Below the pieces are notes generated by a model that saw nothing but the letters and a program-made list of their open reading frames with translations, was not told the DNA's origin and did not search any database. Positions 1 to 5,525 of a stretch of 5,557 bases of DNA are shown piece after piece. Position 1 is the first letter of the stretch. Each line of letters begins with the position of its first letter. Both the position numbers and the translations under genes were made by a program. The stretch is from Acidobacteriota bacterium (lineage in GTDB: Bacteria > Acidobacteriota > Thermoanaerobaculia > Multivoradales > JAHEKO01), in NCBI GenBank assembly GCA_030610025.1, contig JAUWSP010000213.1, positions 1 through 5,557 of the forward strand, read 5' to 3'.

Positions 1-704
1 AGCAAGAGAACATCGCGACGACAGTGGCGGTGCGGGACTTTCCCGCCAGCCACAACCTGATCTTTGCGACGGAAAAGGGCACCATCAAGAAGACGCAGCT
101 CTCAGCCTATTCGAACCCCCGCAGCGGCGGCATCATCGCTATCAAGGTGGACGAAGGGGACCGCCTGTTGGACGTAAGGGTAACCGACGGTGAGAAGACG
201 ATCCTGCTGGTCACCGCCAAGGGTCTCTCGATCCGGTTCGCGGAGAAAGATGCTCGTGCCATGGGCCGTGCTACCCGTGGGGTACGAGGCATCTCGCTGC
301 GAAAGGGCGACAAGGTCGTCTCCATGGAGACCCTTGAAATGGAGGGCGGCGAGGTCCTGTCGGTGGCCGAGAAGGCCATTGGCAAGAGAACCCCGGTGGA
401 GCAGTATCGATTGCAACGCAGGGGCGGCAAAGGGATTATCAACCTCAAGGTCTCAGAGAAGACCGGCGAGGTCATCGGGGCGATGCAGGTGCAACCCGAG
501 GACGGCCTGATCCTGATCACCCAGGATGGCAAGATCATTCGCATCGCTGTCGATGGTGTGAGGGTCAGCGCCCGGTCTACCCAGGGTGTCAAGCTCATGG
601 ACCTGGACGACGAGGACCGCCTGGTGTCGGTTGCCAGACTCAGCGAGCGGGAAGACGAGGTGGTGGGCGAGGATCCGAATACGGAGTCCGAGCCCATCAA
701 CTAG
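1..704 (+). CDS. gyrA: DNA gyrase subunit A, C-terminal part (5' truncated)
   Basis: GyrA is the cleavage-religation subunit of DNA gyrase; its C-terminal beta-pinwheel wraps DNA so the enzyme can introduce negative supercoils. The reading frame is open to the left edge (first full codon at base 3), so the gene begins outside the window and the in-frame GTG at 24 is an internal valine. About 233 residues remain, ending at the TAG at 702-704. Four pinwheel blades can be read, probably blades 3-6 of six: around ATEKGTIKKT with SNPRSGG, TAKGLSIRF with GRATRGVRG, AIGKRTP with QRRGGKG, and TQDGKIIRI with SARSTQGV. QRRGGKG (bases 414-434) matches the GyrA-box consensus and argues for gyrase rather than ParC. 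A short tail of about 20 residues is rich in Asp and Glu, as in many GyrA proteins. Identification is secure; the blade numbering is from my recollection of E. coli GyrA. Confidence 0.96.
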   Translation, partial: QENIATTVAVRDFPASHNLIFATEKGTIKKTQLSAYSNPRSGGIIAIKVDEGDRLLDVRVTDGEKTILLVTAKGLSIRFAEKDARAMGRATRGVRGISLRKGDKVVSMETLEMEGGEVLSVAEKAIGKRTPVEQYRLQRRGGKGIINLKVSEKTGEVIGAMQVQPEDGLILITQDGKIIRIAVDGVRVSARSTQGVKLMDLDDEDRLVSVARLSEREDEVVGEDPNTESEPIN

Positions 705-1264
705 TGACCAGCTGGGTCTATCGCTTCGCCTGGATCTTCTACCTGATCGTGGCCATCGCCGGCGCCCTCTGGGTCGGCTGGCGGGAAGGGGCCATCCGTC
801 CGTCGCTTTTCTTCGACCCTCAGGGTTGGTGGTTGGATGCCCTGCTCGGAGTCGCGGTTGGAGGGCTTCTCATCGGCCTCTGGCGGGTGGTGCGTCGCAG
901 GCTTTCGAGCGCTCGCGAGCTCGAAGAACAACTAGCGGAGTTATTGGGTCCGTTGCAGCGGCCCGAGATTATCGCCCTGGCGCTGCTATCGGGTTTTGCG
1001 GAGGAGTTGTTCTTTCGCGGCGCCGTTCAAGGGGCGTGGGGCTGGTTTCCGGCAACGGTGCTGTTTACATTGCTGCACACCGGCCCCGGAAGCACATATC
1101 GGGCCTGGACGGCTTTTGCCGGAGTGGCAGGTCTAGCCCTGGCCGGCCTCATGCTGTGGCGAGGCAATCTCCTGGCCCCGGTCCTCGCTCACGTCGTCGT
1201 GAATGCCGTAAATCTGGACCAACTCGCCAAGAAATCCGGGGCAGAACCATCCCAACCCTCTTGA
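704..1264 (+). CDS. CPBP family glutamic-type intramembrane protease (CAAX protease/Abi)
   Basis: This 186-residue inner-membrane protein has the three signatures of the CPBP (CaaX protease and bacteriocin-processing) family: EELFFR at residues 100-105 (EExxxR, with E100 as probable catalytic Glu, E101 and R105), FTLLH at 121-125 (FxxxH), and HVVVN at 163-167 (HxxxN). Hydrophobic segments at roughly 6-26, 43-62, 86-104, 112-125, 134-152 and 156-170 give a multi-pass topology. A basic stretch around 60-70 (RVVRRRLSS) probably faces the cytoplasm. Known relatives include eukaryotic Rce1 and bacterial proteins tied to bacteriocin self-immunity; most bacterial members have no known substrate, so none is assigned. 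The GTG start shares its G with the last base of the gyrA TAG, and no clear Shine-Dalgarno precedes it, so translation is probably coupled to gyrA. All active-site residues are present, so it looks functional. Confidence 0.9.
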   Translation: MTSWVYRFAWIFYLIVAIAGALWVGWREGAIRPSLFFDPQGWWLDALLGVAVGGLLIGLWRVVRRRLSSARELEEQLAELLGPLQRPEIIALALLSGFAEELFFRGAVQGAWGWFPATVLFTLLHTGPGSTYRAWTAFAGVAGLALAGLMLWRGNLLAPVLAHVVVNAVNLDQLAKKSGAEPSQPS

Positions 1265-1284
1265 ATCCTGTGGGCGAGGGGCTC

Positions 1285-1293
1285 TGCTAGACT
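1285..1293 (+). promoter_or_regulatory. Putative extended -10 promoter for the dipeptidase operon
   Basis: TGCTAGACT reads as an extended -10: TGn followed by TAGACT, four of six matches to TATAAT. It lies just after the protease stop. TTGAAT at 1261-1266 resembles a -35, but its 21-base spacing is too long, so a -35-independent extended -10 promoter is the likelier reading. Transcription would begin near base 1300, giving a leader of about 36 bases before the ATG at 1336. The leader contains an 8-base palindrome, GAGATCTC (1312-1319), of unknown meaning. The same nine bases recur ahead of the HAD gene. Confidence 0.5.
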
Positions 1294-1320
1294 GCAATCG
1301 TGGCGCGAAACGAGATCTCT

Positions 1321-1326
1321 GGAGGG
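1321..1326 (+). promoter_or_regulatory. Ribosome binding site deciding the dipeptidase start
   Basis: GGAGGG sits nine bases before the ATG at 1336. This strong Shine-Dalgarno favours that ATG over the in-frame GTG at 1300, which lies at the predicted transcription start and would require leaderless translation. Confidence 0.8.
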
Positions 1327-1335
1327 ATCAAACTC

Positions 1336-2721
1336 ATGACGGAAGGCAGCCAGGACGTCTTCACCTACCTCGACGAGAAAGAGGCCGGCTATCTGGAGGA
1401 GCTCAAAGGTTACTTGCGGATTCCTTCTGTCTCGACCGATCCCGAATACAAGGCCGAGGTCCTGCGCTGCAGCGAGTTTCTTCTCGGGAAGCTCGAGGCG
1501 GCCGGACTGGCAGCCGAGGCCATCGAGACGGATGGCAACCCGCTGATCTACGCCGAGTGGACGAAGGCGGAAGGCAAGCCGACGGTGCTCTTCTATGGAC
1601 ACTACGACGTGCAGCCAGCGGATCCGGTCGAAGAATGGAGTAGCCCGCCCTTCGAGCCGACCGAAGAGGGAGACCTCCTGGTCTGTCGAGGCGCCACCGA
1701 TGACAAAGGGCAATCGTTTACCCACCTAAAAGCGGTCGAGGCGCTCCTCGAGACGCGGGGGGAGCTGCCGGTCAACGTCAAGTTCCTGGTCGAAGGCGAA
1801 GAGGAGATCGGCGGTCACGGAATCGAGAACTTCGTCATCGAGGATGCGGGCGAGCGTCTGGCTTGTGATGCCGTGGTCGTCTCGGACACCTCCATGTTCG
1901 CGCCCGGTCAACCGGCCCTGCTGTACGGTCTCAAGGGTCTGGCCTATATGGAGCTCAAGGTCACGGGCCCCAACCGGGATCTGCATTCGGGAACTTTCGG
2001 CGGCGCTGTCGCCAATCCTGGAAATGCGTTGAGTCAGATCATCGCGCGGCTCCAGGATCCAAAGACCGGCAAGATCCTCGTTCCGGGGTTCTATGACGAT
2101 GTACGCCCACTCGAGAGTTGGGAACGCGAAGAGTTTGCCAAGCTTCCCTTCGACGAAAAGGCCTACAGGGCCGACCTGGGCGTGAGCGAGTTGTTCGGTG
2201 AAGAGGGCTACAGCACCCTGGAGAGGGCCTGGGGGCGGCCGACCTGCGATGTGAACGGCATCTACGGTGGGTACCAGGGCGAAGGCGCCAAGACCGTGAT
2301 ACCGGCCTGGGCGGGTGCCAAGGTCTCCATGCGCCTGGTGCCGGATCAGGACCCCGGGAAGATCGCCCGACTCTTCAGTGACTATGTCCAGGAGATCGCT
2401 CCGGCAGGGGTCGAGGTCGAGGTGAGCGATTTGCATGGAGCCGAGCCGGTACTCATCGACATCCAGGGCCCGATCGCCGATGCCGCGATGGTCGCGCAGG
2501 AGCAGACCTGGGGTGCCCGACCCGTGCGGGTTCGCGAGGGCGGCTCCATTCCCATTGTGGCCACCTTCGCGAAGGTCTTGAACGTGCCCATTCTGCTGAT
2601 CGGCCACGGCCTACCCGACGATCGCCTGCACGCGCCGAACGAGAAGTTCAATATCAGCCAGTTCTACAAGGGGATCCGTACGATCGTGCGACTCCTGGAC
2701 GAGGTCGGTGAAACAGCATGA
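1336..2721 (+). CDS. M20 family metallodipeptidase (carnosinase/DapE-like)
   Basis: A 461-residue cytosolic di-zinc peptidase, predicted to hydrolyse dipeptides or related amide substrates. The complete M20 active site is visible, numbered from the ATG at 1336: H89-Y-D91 in the GHYDVQPADP motif, bridging D122 in RGATDDKG, general base E156 and metal ligand E157 in EGEEEIGG, D184 in VVSDTS, and H432 in LPDDRLHAPNE. The lid/dimerisation domain (about residues 200-370) carries DLHSGTFGG with H217, a substrate-binding His in the carnosinase-like branch (human CNDP2 and bacterial dipeptidases). Length is normal for the family and no signal peptide is seen. A GGAGGG site fixes the start. The stop overlaps the next gene's ATG (ATGA), so the CYTH gene is probably co-translated. 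Exact substrate is unknown: a general dipeptidase is most likely, while DapE or ArgE activity is less likely from the motif style. Confidence 0.93.
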   Translation: MTEGSQDVFTYLDEKEAGYLEELKGYLRIPSVSTDPEYKAEVLRCSEFLLGKLEAAGLAAEAIETDGNPLIYAEWTKAEGKPTVLFYGHYDVQPADPVEEWSSPPFEPTEEGDLLVCRGATDDKGQSFTHLKAVEALLETRGELPVNVKFLVEGEEEIGGHGIENFVIEDAGERLACDAVVVSDTSMFAPGQPALLYGLKGLAYMELKVTGPNRDLHSGTFGGAVANPGNALSQIIARLQDPKTGKILVPGFYDDVRPLESWEREEFAKLPFDEKAYRADLGVSELFGEEGYSTLERAWGRPTCDVNGIYGGYQGEGAKTVIPAWAGAKVSMRLVPDQDPGKIARLFSDYVQEIAPAGVEVEVSDLHGAEPVLIDIQGPIADAAMVAQEQTWGARPVRVREGGSIPIVATFAKVLNVPILLIGHGLPDDRLHAPNEKFNISQFYKGIRTIVRLLDEVGETA

Positions 2722-3296
2722 GCCGCGACGAGCCTGAATCAGCAAACCAGCAGAGGGAGACCGTCGAACGGGAGTTGAAGTTCCCCTGCGACAACCTGGA
2801 AGGAATGCGAGAGCGCCTACTGAGCTTCGAAGCCGAGCGACTGGCGGCCGGAGGGGCCGAGGAGAACCTGGTCTACGATCGCGAGGGCCAACTCCTGGAG
2901 AATCGCGAGATCCTGCGATTGCGCCGGGATCGGTCGGGATGGTCGCTGACGTTCAAGGGGGCCCCGGCCTTCGAGGATGGTGTCAAAGTCCGCTCCGAAC
3001 GCGAGACCAAGGTGGAGAACGGTGATGAGGTTCATGCCATCCTGGTGGGCCTGGGCTACGCGGTGGTGAGGCGCTACGAGAAGAAGCGCGAAGAGTGGCA
3101 ACTGGGGGGTGTCAAGGTGGCCTTGGACCACACGCCGATCGGTGATTTCATCGAGTTCGAAGGCAGCGGCGCCACCAAGGTCGCACGACGATGTGAGTTC
3201 GACGTAGAGCAGGCGGAGCTGCGCACCTACCTCGAGCTCTATGAAGACTACCGGCGAGAGCACCCCGAGGCGCCGCCGGACATGGTTTTTTCTTGA
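2718..3296 (+). CDS. CYTH domain protein (CyaB/thiamine-triphosphatase-like)
   Basis: A 192-residue soluble protein of the CYTH/triphosphate tunnel metalloenzyme superfamily. The defining ExExK motif is at residues 17-21 (ERELK), after a charged, probably disordered N-terminus. Further tunnel residues follow in the usual order: RLRR at 67-70, K80 in LTFKG, KVRSERE at 90-96, RYEKKRE at 119-125, D137 in ALDHTP, and the FIEFEG strand at 144-149. Known members bind a triphosphate moiety with divalent metal and act as class IV adenylate cyclases, thiamine triphosphatases or inorganic tripolyphosphatases. Sequence alone does not separate these; the layout most resembles proteins labelled class IV adenylate cyclase (CyaB). 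There is no CHAD domain. It starts inside the dipeptidase stop (ATGA) and ends inside the next gene's start (TTGA). GAGGT at 2701-2705 is a weak ribosome site 12 bases upstream. Confidence 0.88.
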   Translation: MSRDEPESANQQRETVERELKFPCDNLEGMRERLLSFEAERLAAGGAEENLVYDREGQLLENREILRLRRDRSGWSLTFKGAPAFEDGVKVRSERETKVENGDEVHAILVGLGYAVVRRYEKKREEWQLGGVKVALDHTPIGDFIEFEGSGATKVARRCEFDVEQAELRTYLELYEDYRREHPEAPPDMVFS

Positions 3297-4348
3297 AAGA
3301 GCTTCGACTGCGGGCCGTCGTGCTGGCTGCGGGGCATGGCCTACGCCTTCGGCCACTCACCGAGTTTGCCCCAAAACCACTGCTACCGGTGCAGGGCGAA
3401 TCGATCGCCCATCGCACCCTGCGCCAATTGGCCCGCCTCGGGTGTGAGGCGACGGCCGTCAACCTCTGCCACATGGGGGACTCCATCCGGGAGCATCTCG
3501 GGGACTCCATTGATGGAATGCCCCTGACCTATTCGCCGGAAGAGCAACTGCTCGGAACCCTCGGAGCCTTGGGTCCTCTCGAGGAGTTCCTCCGACCGGC
3601 CGACCTGGTACTCGTGATCAATGGAGACAGCCTGTGCCAATGGCCTCTCAAGCGCCTGGTCAAGAAACACCGAAAGAGTGAGGCGCAGGCGACAATGCTG
3701 GTCTCTCGCCGCGCGGATCCGGGTCCGTTCGGTGGCGGCGTGAGGCTGGACGAAAACAATCGCGTCATTGCCTTTCGTGGGCCCGCAGGCGCCCTGGAGA
3801 AAGACCGGCACCGGGTGTTCATGGGTGCCCACGTCCTGTCACCCAACCTCCTGGGTGAGATCAAGAAGGGCCAGCCATCGGACTTCGTCGGTGATCTCTA
3901 CGAGCCATTGGTCTCACGTGGAGGCATCGTGGGGGCGGTGGAAACGAATCGCCCCTGGCACGACCTGGGAACCCCACAGCGCTATCTCGAAGGTGTTCGG
4001 GATTGGGTTGGTCGGAGGCTGCTGCCAGGGGTCGGGTCTCAGAGTTGGGTTTCCGAAGGTGCGCACCTGACCACCGATGTGAAGATCCGGCGGTCGGTCG
4101 TCGAAAGGGACTGCCGAATCCACGCGGGTAGCCACTTGAGGGATTCTCTGCTGCTGCCTGGAGCTCGTGTCGGCGAGCGGTGCCACGTGGCAGGCTCGAT
4201 TCTGGGCTTCGGGGTGGTATTGCCTCCGGGGACCAGTGTCGAGGCGAGATTGGTCACCACCGTGCGGGCGAGCTCGAGCCCACGAGCCGAGGACTCTGTT
4301 GTCGGCGGTCTGGTCTATTCGCCGTTGGCCCCATCGTCGGTTGAATAG
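3293..4348 (+). CDS. NDP-sugar nucleotidyltransferase with left-handed beta-helix tail
   Basis: A 351-residue cytosolic enzyme predicted to transfer a nucleotidyl group from an NTP to a sugar 1-phosphate, releasing pyrophosphate. The N-terminal Rossmann-like domain (about 1-235) has the signature LAAGHGLRLRPLT at 11-23, sugar-phosphate-binding K28 in PKPLLPV, metal-binding NGD at 110-112, and a second metal Asp in HDLGTP at 223-228 followed by Y231. Residues about 252-320 form loose hexapeptide repeats (SEGAHL, RDCRIH, AGSHLR, GARVGE, PPGTSV), indicating a short left-handed beta-helix as in GDP-mannose or ADP-glucose pyrophosphorylase-like enzymes. The front half also recalls MurU, which lacks this tail. 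The start is TTG within the CYTH stop (TTGA); no ATG, GTG or TTG lies between the upstream in-frame stop (3242-3244) and it, and the next in-frame start (GTG at 3320) would remove the first strand. No Shine-Dalgarno is visible, so reinitiation is likely. Sugar and nucleotide specificity are unknown. Confidence 0.9.
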   Translation: MKELRLRAVVLAAGHGLRLRPLTEFAPKPLLPVQGESIAHRTLRQLARLGCEATAVNLCHMGDSIREHLGDSIDGMPLTYSPEEQLLGTLGALGPLEEFLRPADLVLVINGDSLCQWPLKRLVKKHRKSEAQATMLVSRRADPGPFGGGVRLDENNRVIAFRGPAGALEKDRHRVFMGAHVLSPNLLGEIKKGQPSDFVGDLYEPLVSRGGIVGAVETNRPWHDLGTPQRYLEGVRDWVGRRLLPGVGSQSWVSEGAHLTTDVKIRRSVVERDCRIHAGSHLRDSLLLPGARVGERCHVAGSILGFGVVLPPGTSVEARLVTTVRASSSPRAEDSVVGGLVYSPLAPSSVE

Positions 4349-4353
4349 GGCGT

Positions 4354-4362
4354 TGCTAGACT
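4354..4362 (+). promoter_or_regulatory. Putative extended -10 promoter for the HAD-CBS unit
   Basis: TGCTAGACT, identical to the element at 1285-1293, lies six bases after the nucleotidyltransferase stop. It reads as TGn plus TAGACT. No -35-like hexamer stands at 16-18 bases; TTGAAT at 4341-4346 is only 10 bases away. Transcription would start near 4369, about 23 bases before the ATG at 4392. A small GGTC/GACC inverted repeat (4365-4377) overlaps the predicted start and may be chance. Confidence 0.5.
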
Positions 4363-4391
4363 CAGGTCTCGGCGACCCGGCCTTCTCAGCG

Positions 4392-5087
4392 ATGAAACCT
4401 GCAGACCGAGCGGCAACGATCCCGGCACCTGGCCCTTTCAGCCTCGTGATCTTCGACTGGGACGGTACCTTGCTGGACTCTATTTCCAGCATCGTGGACT
4501 GCACCCAGCATGCTTTGCGGGATCTCGATCAGCCACCGGTCCCCGACGAGCAGATCCGAGGCGCTATCGGGCTGGGATTGCGGGAGACCGTGGAACGCTT
4601 TGCTCCTGGGTGCGACGAGGCGTTGTTCGGAGCAATCGTAGAGACCTACGGCCGGCACTGGCTCGAGACCTATTGCCATCGACCACAGCTTTTTCCGGGT
4701 GCGCGGGCTCTTCTGGAGGACCTACGAGAGGAGGGCTATCTGTTGGGGTTGGCCACGGCCAAGGGCCGCAGAGGCCTGACCCGGGATCTCGAGGCCACCG
4801 GAATGGGGGAGTTCTTTCTGGCCACCCGGACGGTGGACGAAGCCCGCAGCAAGCCCGACCCACAGATGATCTTCGATATCGCGGACGAACTGGGTGCCAC
4901 CATCGATCAGACCCTGATGGTCGGCGATACGATTCACGATATAGAGATGGCCCACAACGCCCGAGCGGCCGCAGTCGCCGTCTGCAGCGGCTCTGAAACG
5001 CGGACGACCCTGGAGGAGGCGCGGCCCCTCATCTGCCTCGACAGGGCCACGGAGCTGCCGGCGTGGCTGTCTCTTGAAGGAGGATGA
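4392..5087 (+). CDS. HAD-IA family hydrolase (phosphoglycolate phosphatase-like)
   Basis: A 231-residue soluble phosphatase of the haloacid dehalogenase superfamily, predicted to hydrolyse a small phosphomonoester through an aspartyl-phosphate intermediate. All four motifs are present: FDWDGT at 21-26 (nucleophile D22, acid/base D24), T122 in GLATAKG, K154 in SKPDP, and GDTIHD at 178-183 (metal ligands D179 and D183). The helical cap between motifs I and II (about 30-105) makes it subclass IA. The FDWDGTLLDS opening resembles HAD-IA proteins found next to rluC in gammaproteobacteria and Gph-like enzymes; substrate cannot be assigned. The ATG at 4392 lacks a clear Shine-Dalgarno but is preferred: in-frame TTG 4353 lies within the promoter element, and GTG 4446 would leave only one residue before the first catalytic strand. 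The frame is open upstream into the nucleotidyltransferase gene, but that extension is out of frame with it and spurious. Confidence 0.9.
   Translation: MKPADRAATIPAPGPFSLVIFDWDGTLLDSISSIVDCTQHALRDLDQPPVPDEQIRGAIGLGLRETVERFAPGCDEALFGAIVETYGRHWLETYCHRPQLFPGARALLEDLREEGYLLGLATAKGRRGLTRDLEATGMGEFFLATRTVDEARSKPDPQMIFDIADELGATIDQTLMVGDTIHDIEMAHNARAAAVAVCSGSETRTTLEEARPLICLDRATELPAWLSLEGG
5077..5083 (+). promoter_or_regulatory. Strong Shine-Dalgarno for the CBS protein
   Basis: AAGGAGG lies within the last codons of the HAD gene, seven bases before the ATG at 5091. It is a near-perfect anti-16S match and the strongest ribosome site in the window with good spacing, suggesting the small CBS protein is made at a higher level than the phosphatase from a shared message. 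Confidence 0.8.
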
Positions 5088-5090
5088 GTC

Positions 5091-5525
5091 ATGTGGCCCC
5101 GCAATGTGAAGAGCATTCCCTCGGTCAAGGCCGTGATGACCCCCTTCCCGCATTCCATCGAGGTGAGCGAGCCGACGACCAGGGCCAGGGAGATGATGGC
5201 CGGGCACGGATTCCACCACCTTCCGGTGATGGATCGGGGAGAGCTCGTCGGTGTCATCAGCGAGCCGGATCTTCGGCGGGCCGAGAGCGCCGACAGCGGG
5301 GCTCACCAGGTGGCAGACGTCACGCGCCAGGAAGCCTTCGTGGTCGATCTGTCAGAGCCACTGGACCAGGTTTTGTCGAAGATGGCCCGGCGCCAGGTCG
5401 GCTCCGTCCTGGTGGTCAAGGAGGACAGGCTGGCCGGCATCTTCACGGTGACGGATGCCTGTCGCAGCTTCGCAGAATGTCTCAGGGCTCAGTTTCCCGG
5501 CGAAGGAGGAGACGAGGCGGCGTGA
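5091..5525 (+). CDS. Stand-alone tandem CBS domain protein
   Basis: A 144-residue soluble protein made almost entirely of two CBS domains, about residues 13-65 (VMTPFPHSIEV then ELVGVISEPDL) and 75-128 (VADVTRQEAFVV then RLAGIFTVTDAC). Each shows the usual ending strand, a G-V/I-hydrophobic run followed by an acidic turn (SEPD, TVTD). A CBS pair forms a Bateman module that commonly binds AMP, ADP, ATP, SAM or other adenosyl ligands. There is no attached catalytic, DNA-binding or membrane domain, so it probably acts as a sensor or as a regulatory partner of another protein. It follows the HAD phosphatase by three bases, so the two are likely co-transcribed and may be related in function, though that is inference. 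The acidic C-terminus overlaps a possible next start (GTGA). Confidence 0.9.
   Translation: MWPRNVKSIPSVKAVMTPFPHSIEVSEPTTRAREMMAGHGFHHLPVMDRGELVGVISEPDLRRAESADSGAHQVADVTRQEAFVVDLSEPLDQVLSKMARRQVGSVLVVKEDRLAGIFTVTDACRSFAECLRAQFPGEGGDEAA
5503..5510 (+). promoter_or_regulatory. Possible ribosome binding site for the next gene
   Basis: AAGGAGGA within the end of the CBS gene lies 11 bases before GTG 5522. The spacing is rather long but usable. It is the main support for a start at 5522; as part of a coding sequence (encoding the EGG residues) it could be coincidental. Confidence 0.35.

Noticed and set aside
704..1264. CPBP protease as part of a bacteriocin or phage-defence island
   Set aside because: No bacteriocin precursor, ABC exporter, toxin or mobile-element gene is nearby; the surroundings are housekeeping and metabolic genes.
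1261..1266. TTGAAT as a -35 box of the first promoter (and 4341-4346 for the second)
   Set aside because: Spacing to the -10 is 21 bases in one case and 10 in the other; both spacings are non-functional for a standard sigma-70 promoter, and each hexamer overlaps the end of a coding sequence.
586..1290. Alternative plus-strand frame of 234 codons across gyrA and the protease
   Set aside because: It is Arg/Gly/Ser-rich shadow sequence overlapping two well-supported genes, with no motif of its own.
1300..1335. GTG at 1300 as an N-terminal extension of the dipeptidase
   Set aside because: No ribosome site precedes it, it coincides with the predicted transcription start, and GGAGGG sits correctly before the ATG at 1336; the extra 12 residues do not look like conserved M20 sequence.
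1726..2607. Long minus-strand open frame (293 codons) opposite the dipeptidase
   Set aside because: It mirrors the codon bias of a strongly supported M20 gene, has no recognisable motif, and is repeat-free low-information sequence; similar antisense frames lie opposite every gene here (for example 107-700, 1189-1725, 3914-4504).
3251..3291. Hairpin followed by T6 as an intrinsic terminator
   Set aside because: The stem is only six base pairs with a 17-base loop and ends six bases before the T run; it lies inside the CYTH coding sequence, just before an overlapping gene that needs read-through.
4167..4391. Upstream extension of the HAD frame to a GTG at 4167
   Set aside because: The extra 75 codons lie mostly inside the nucleotidyltransferase in another frame, have Arg/Trp/Ser-rich shadow composition, and precede a normal HAD N-terminus.
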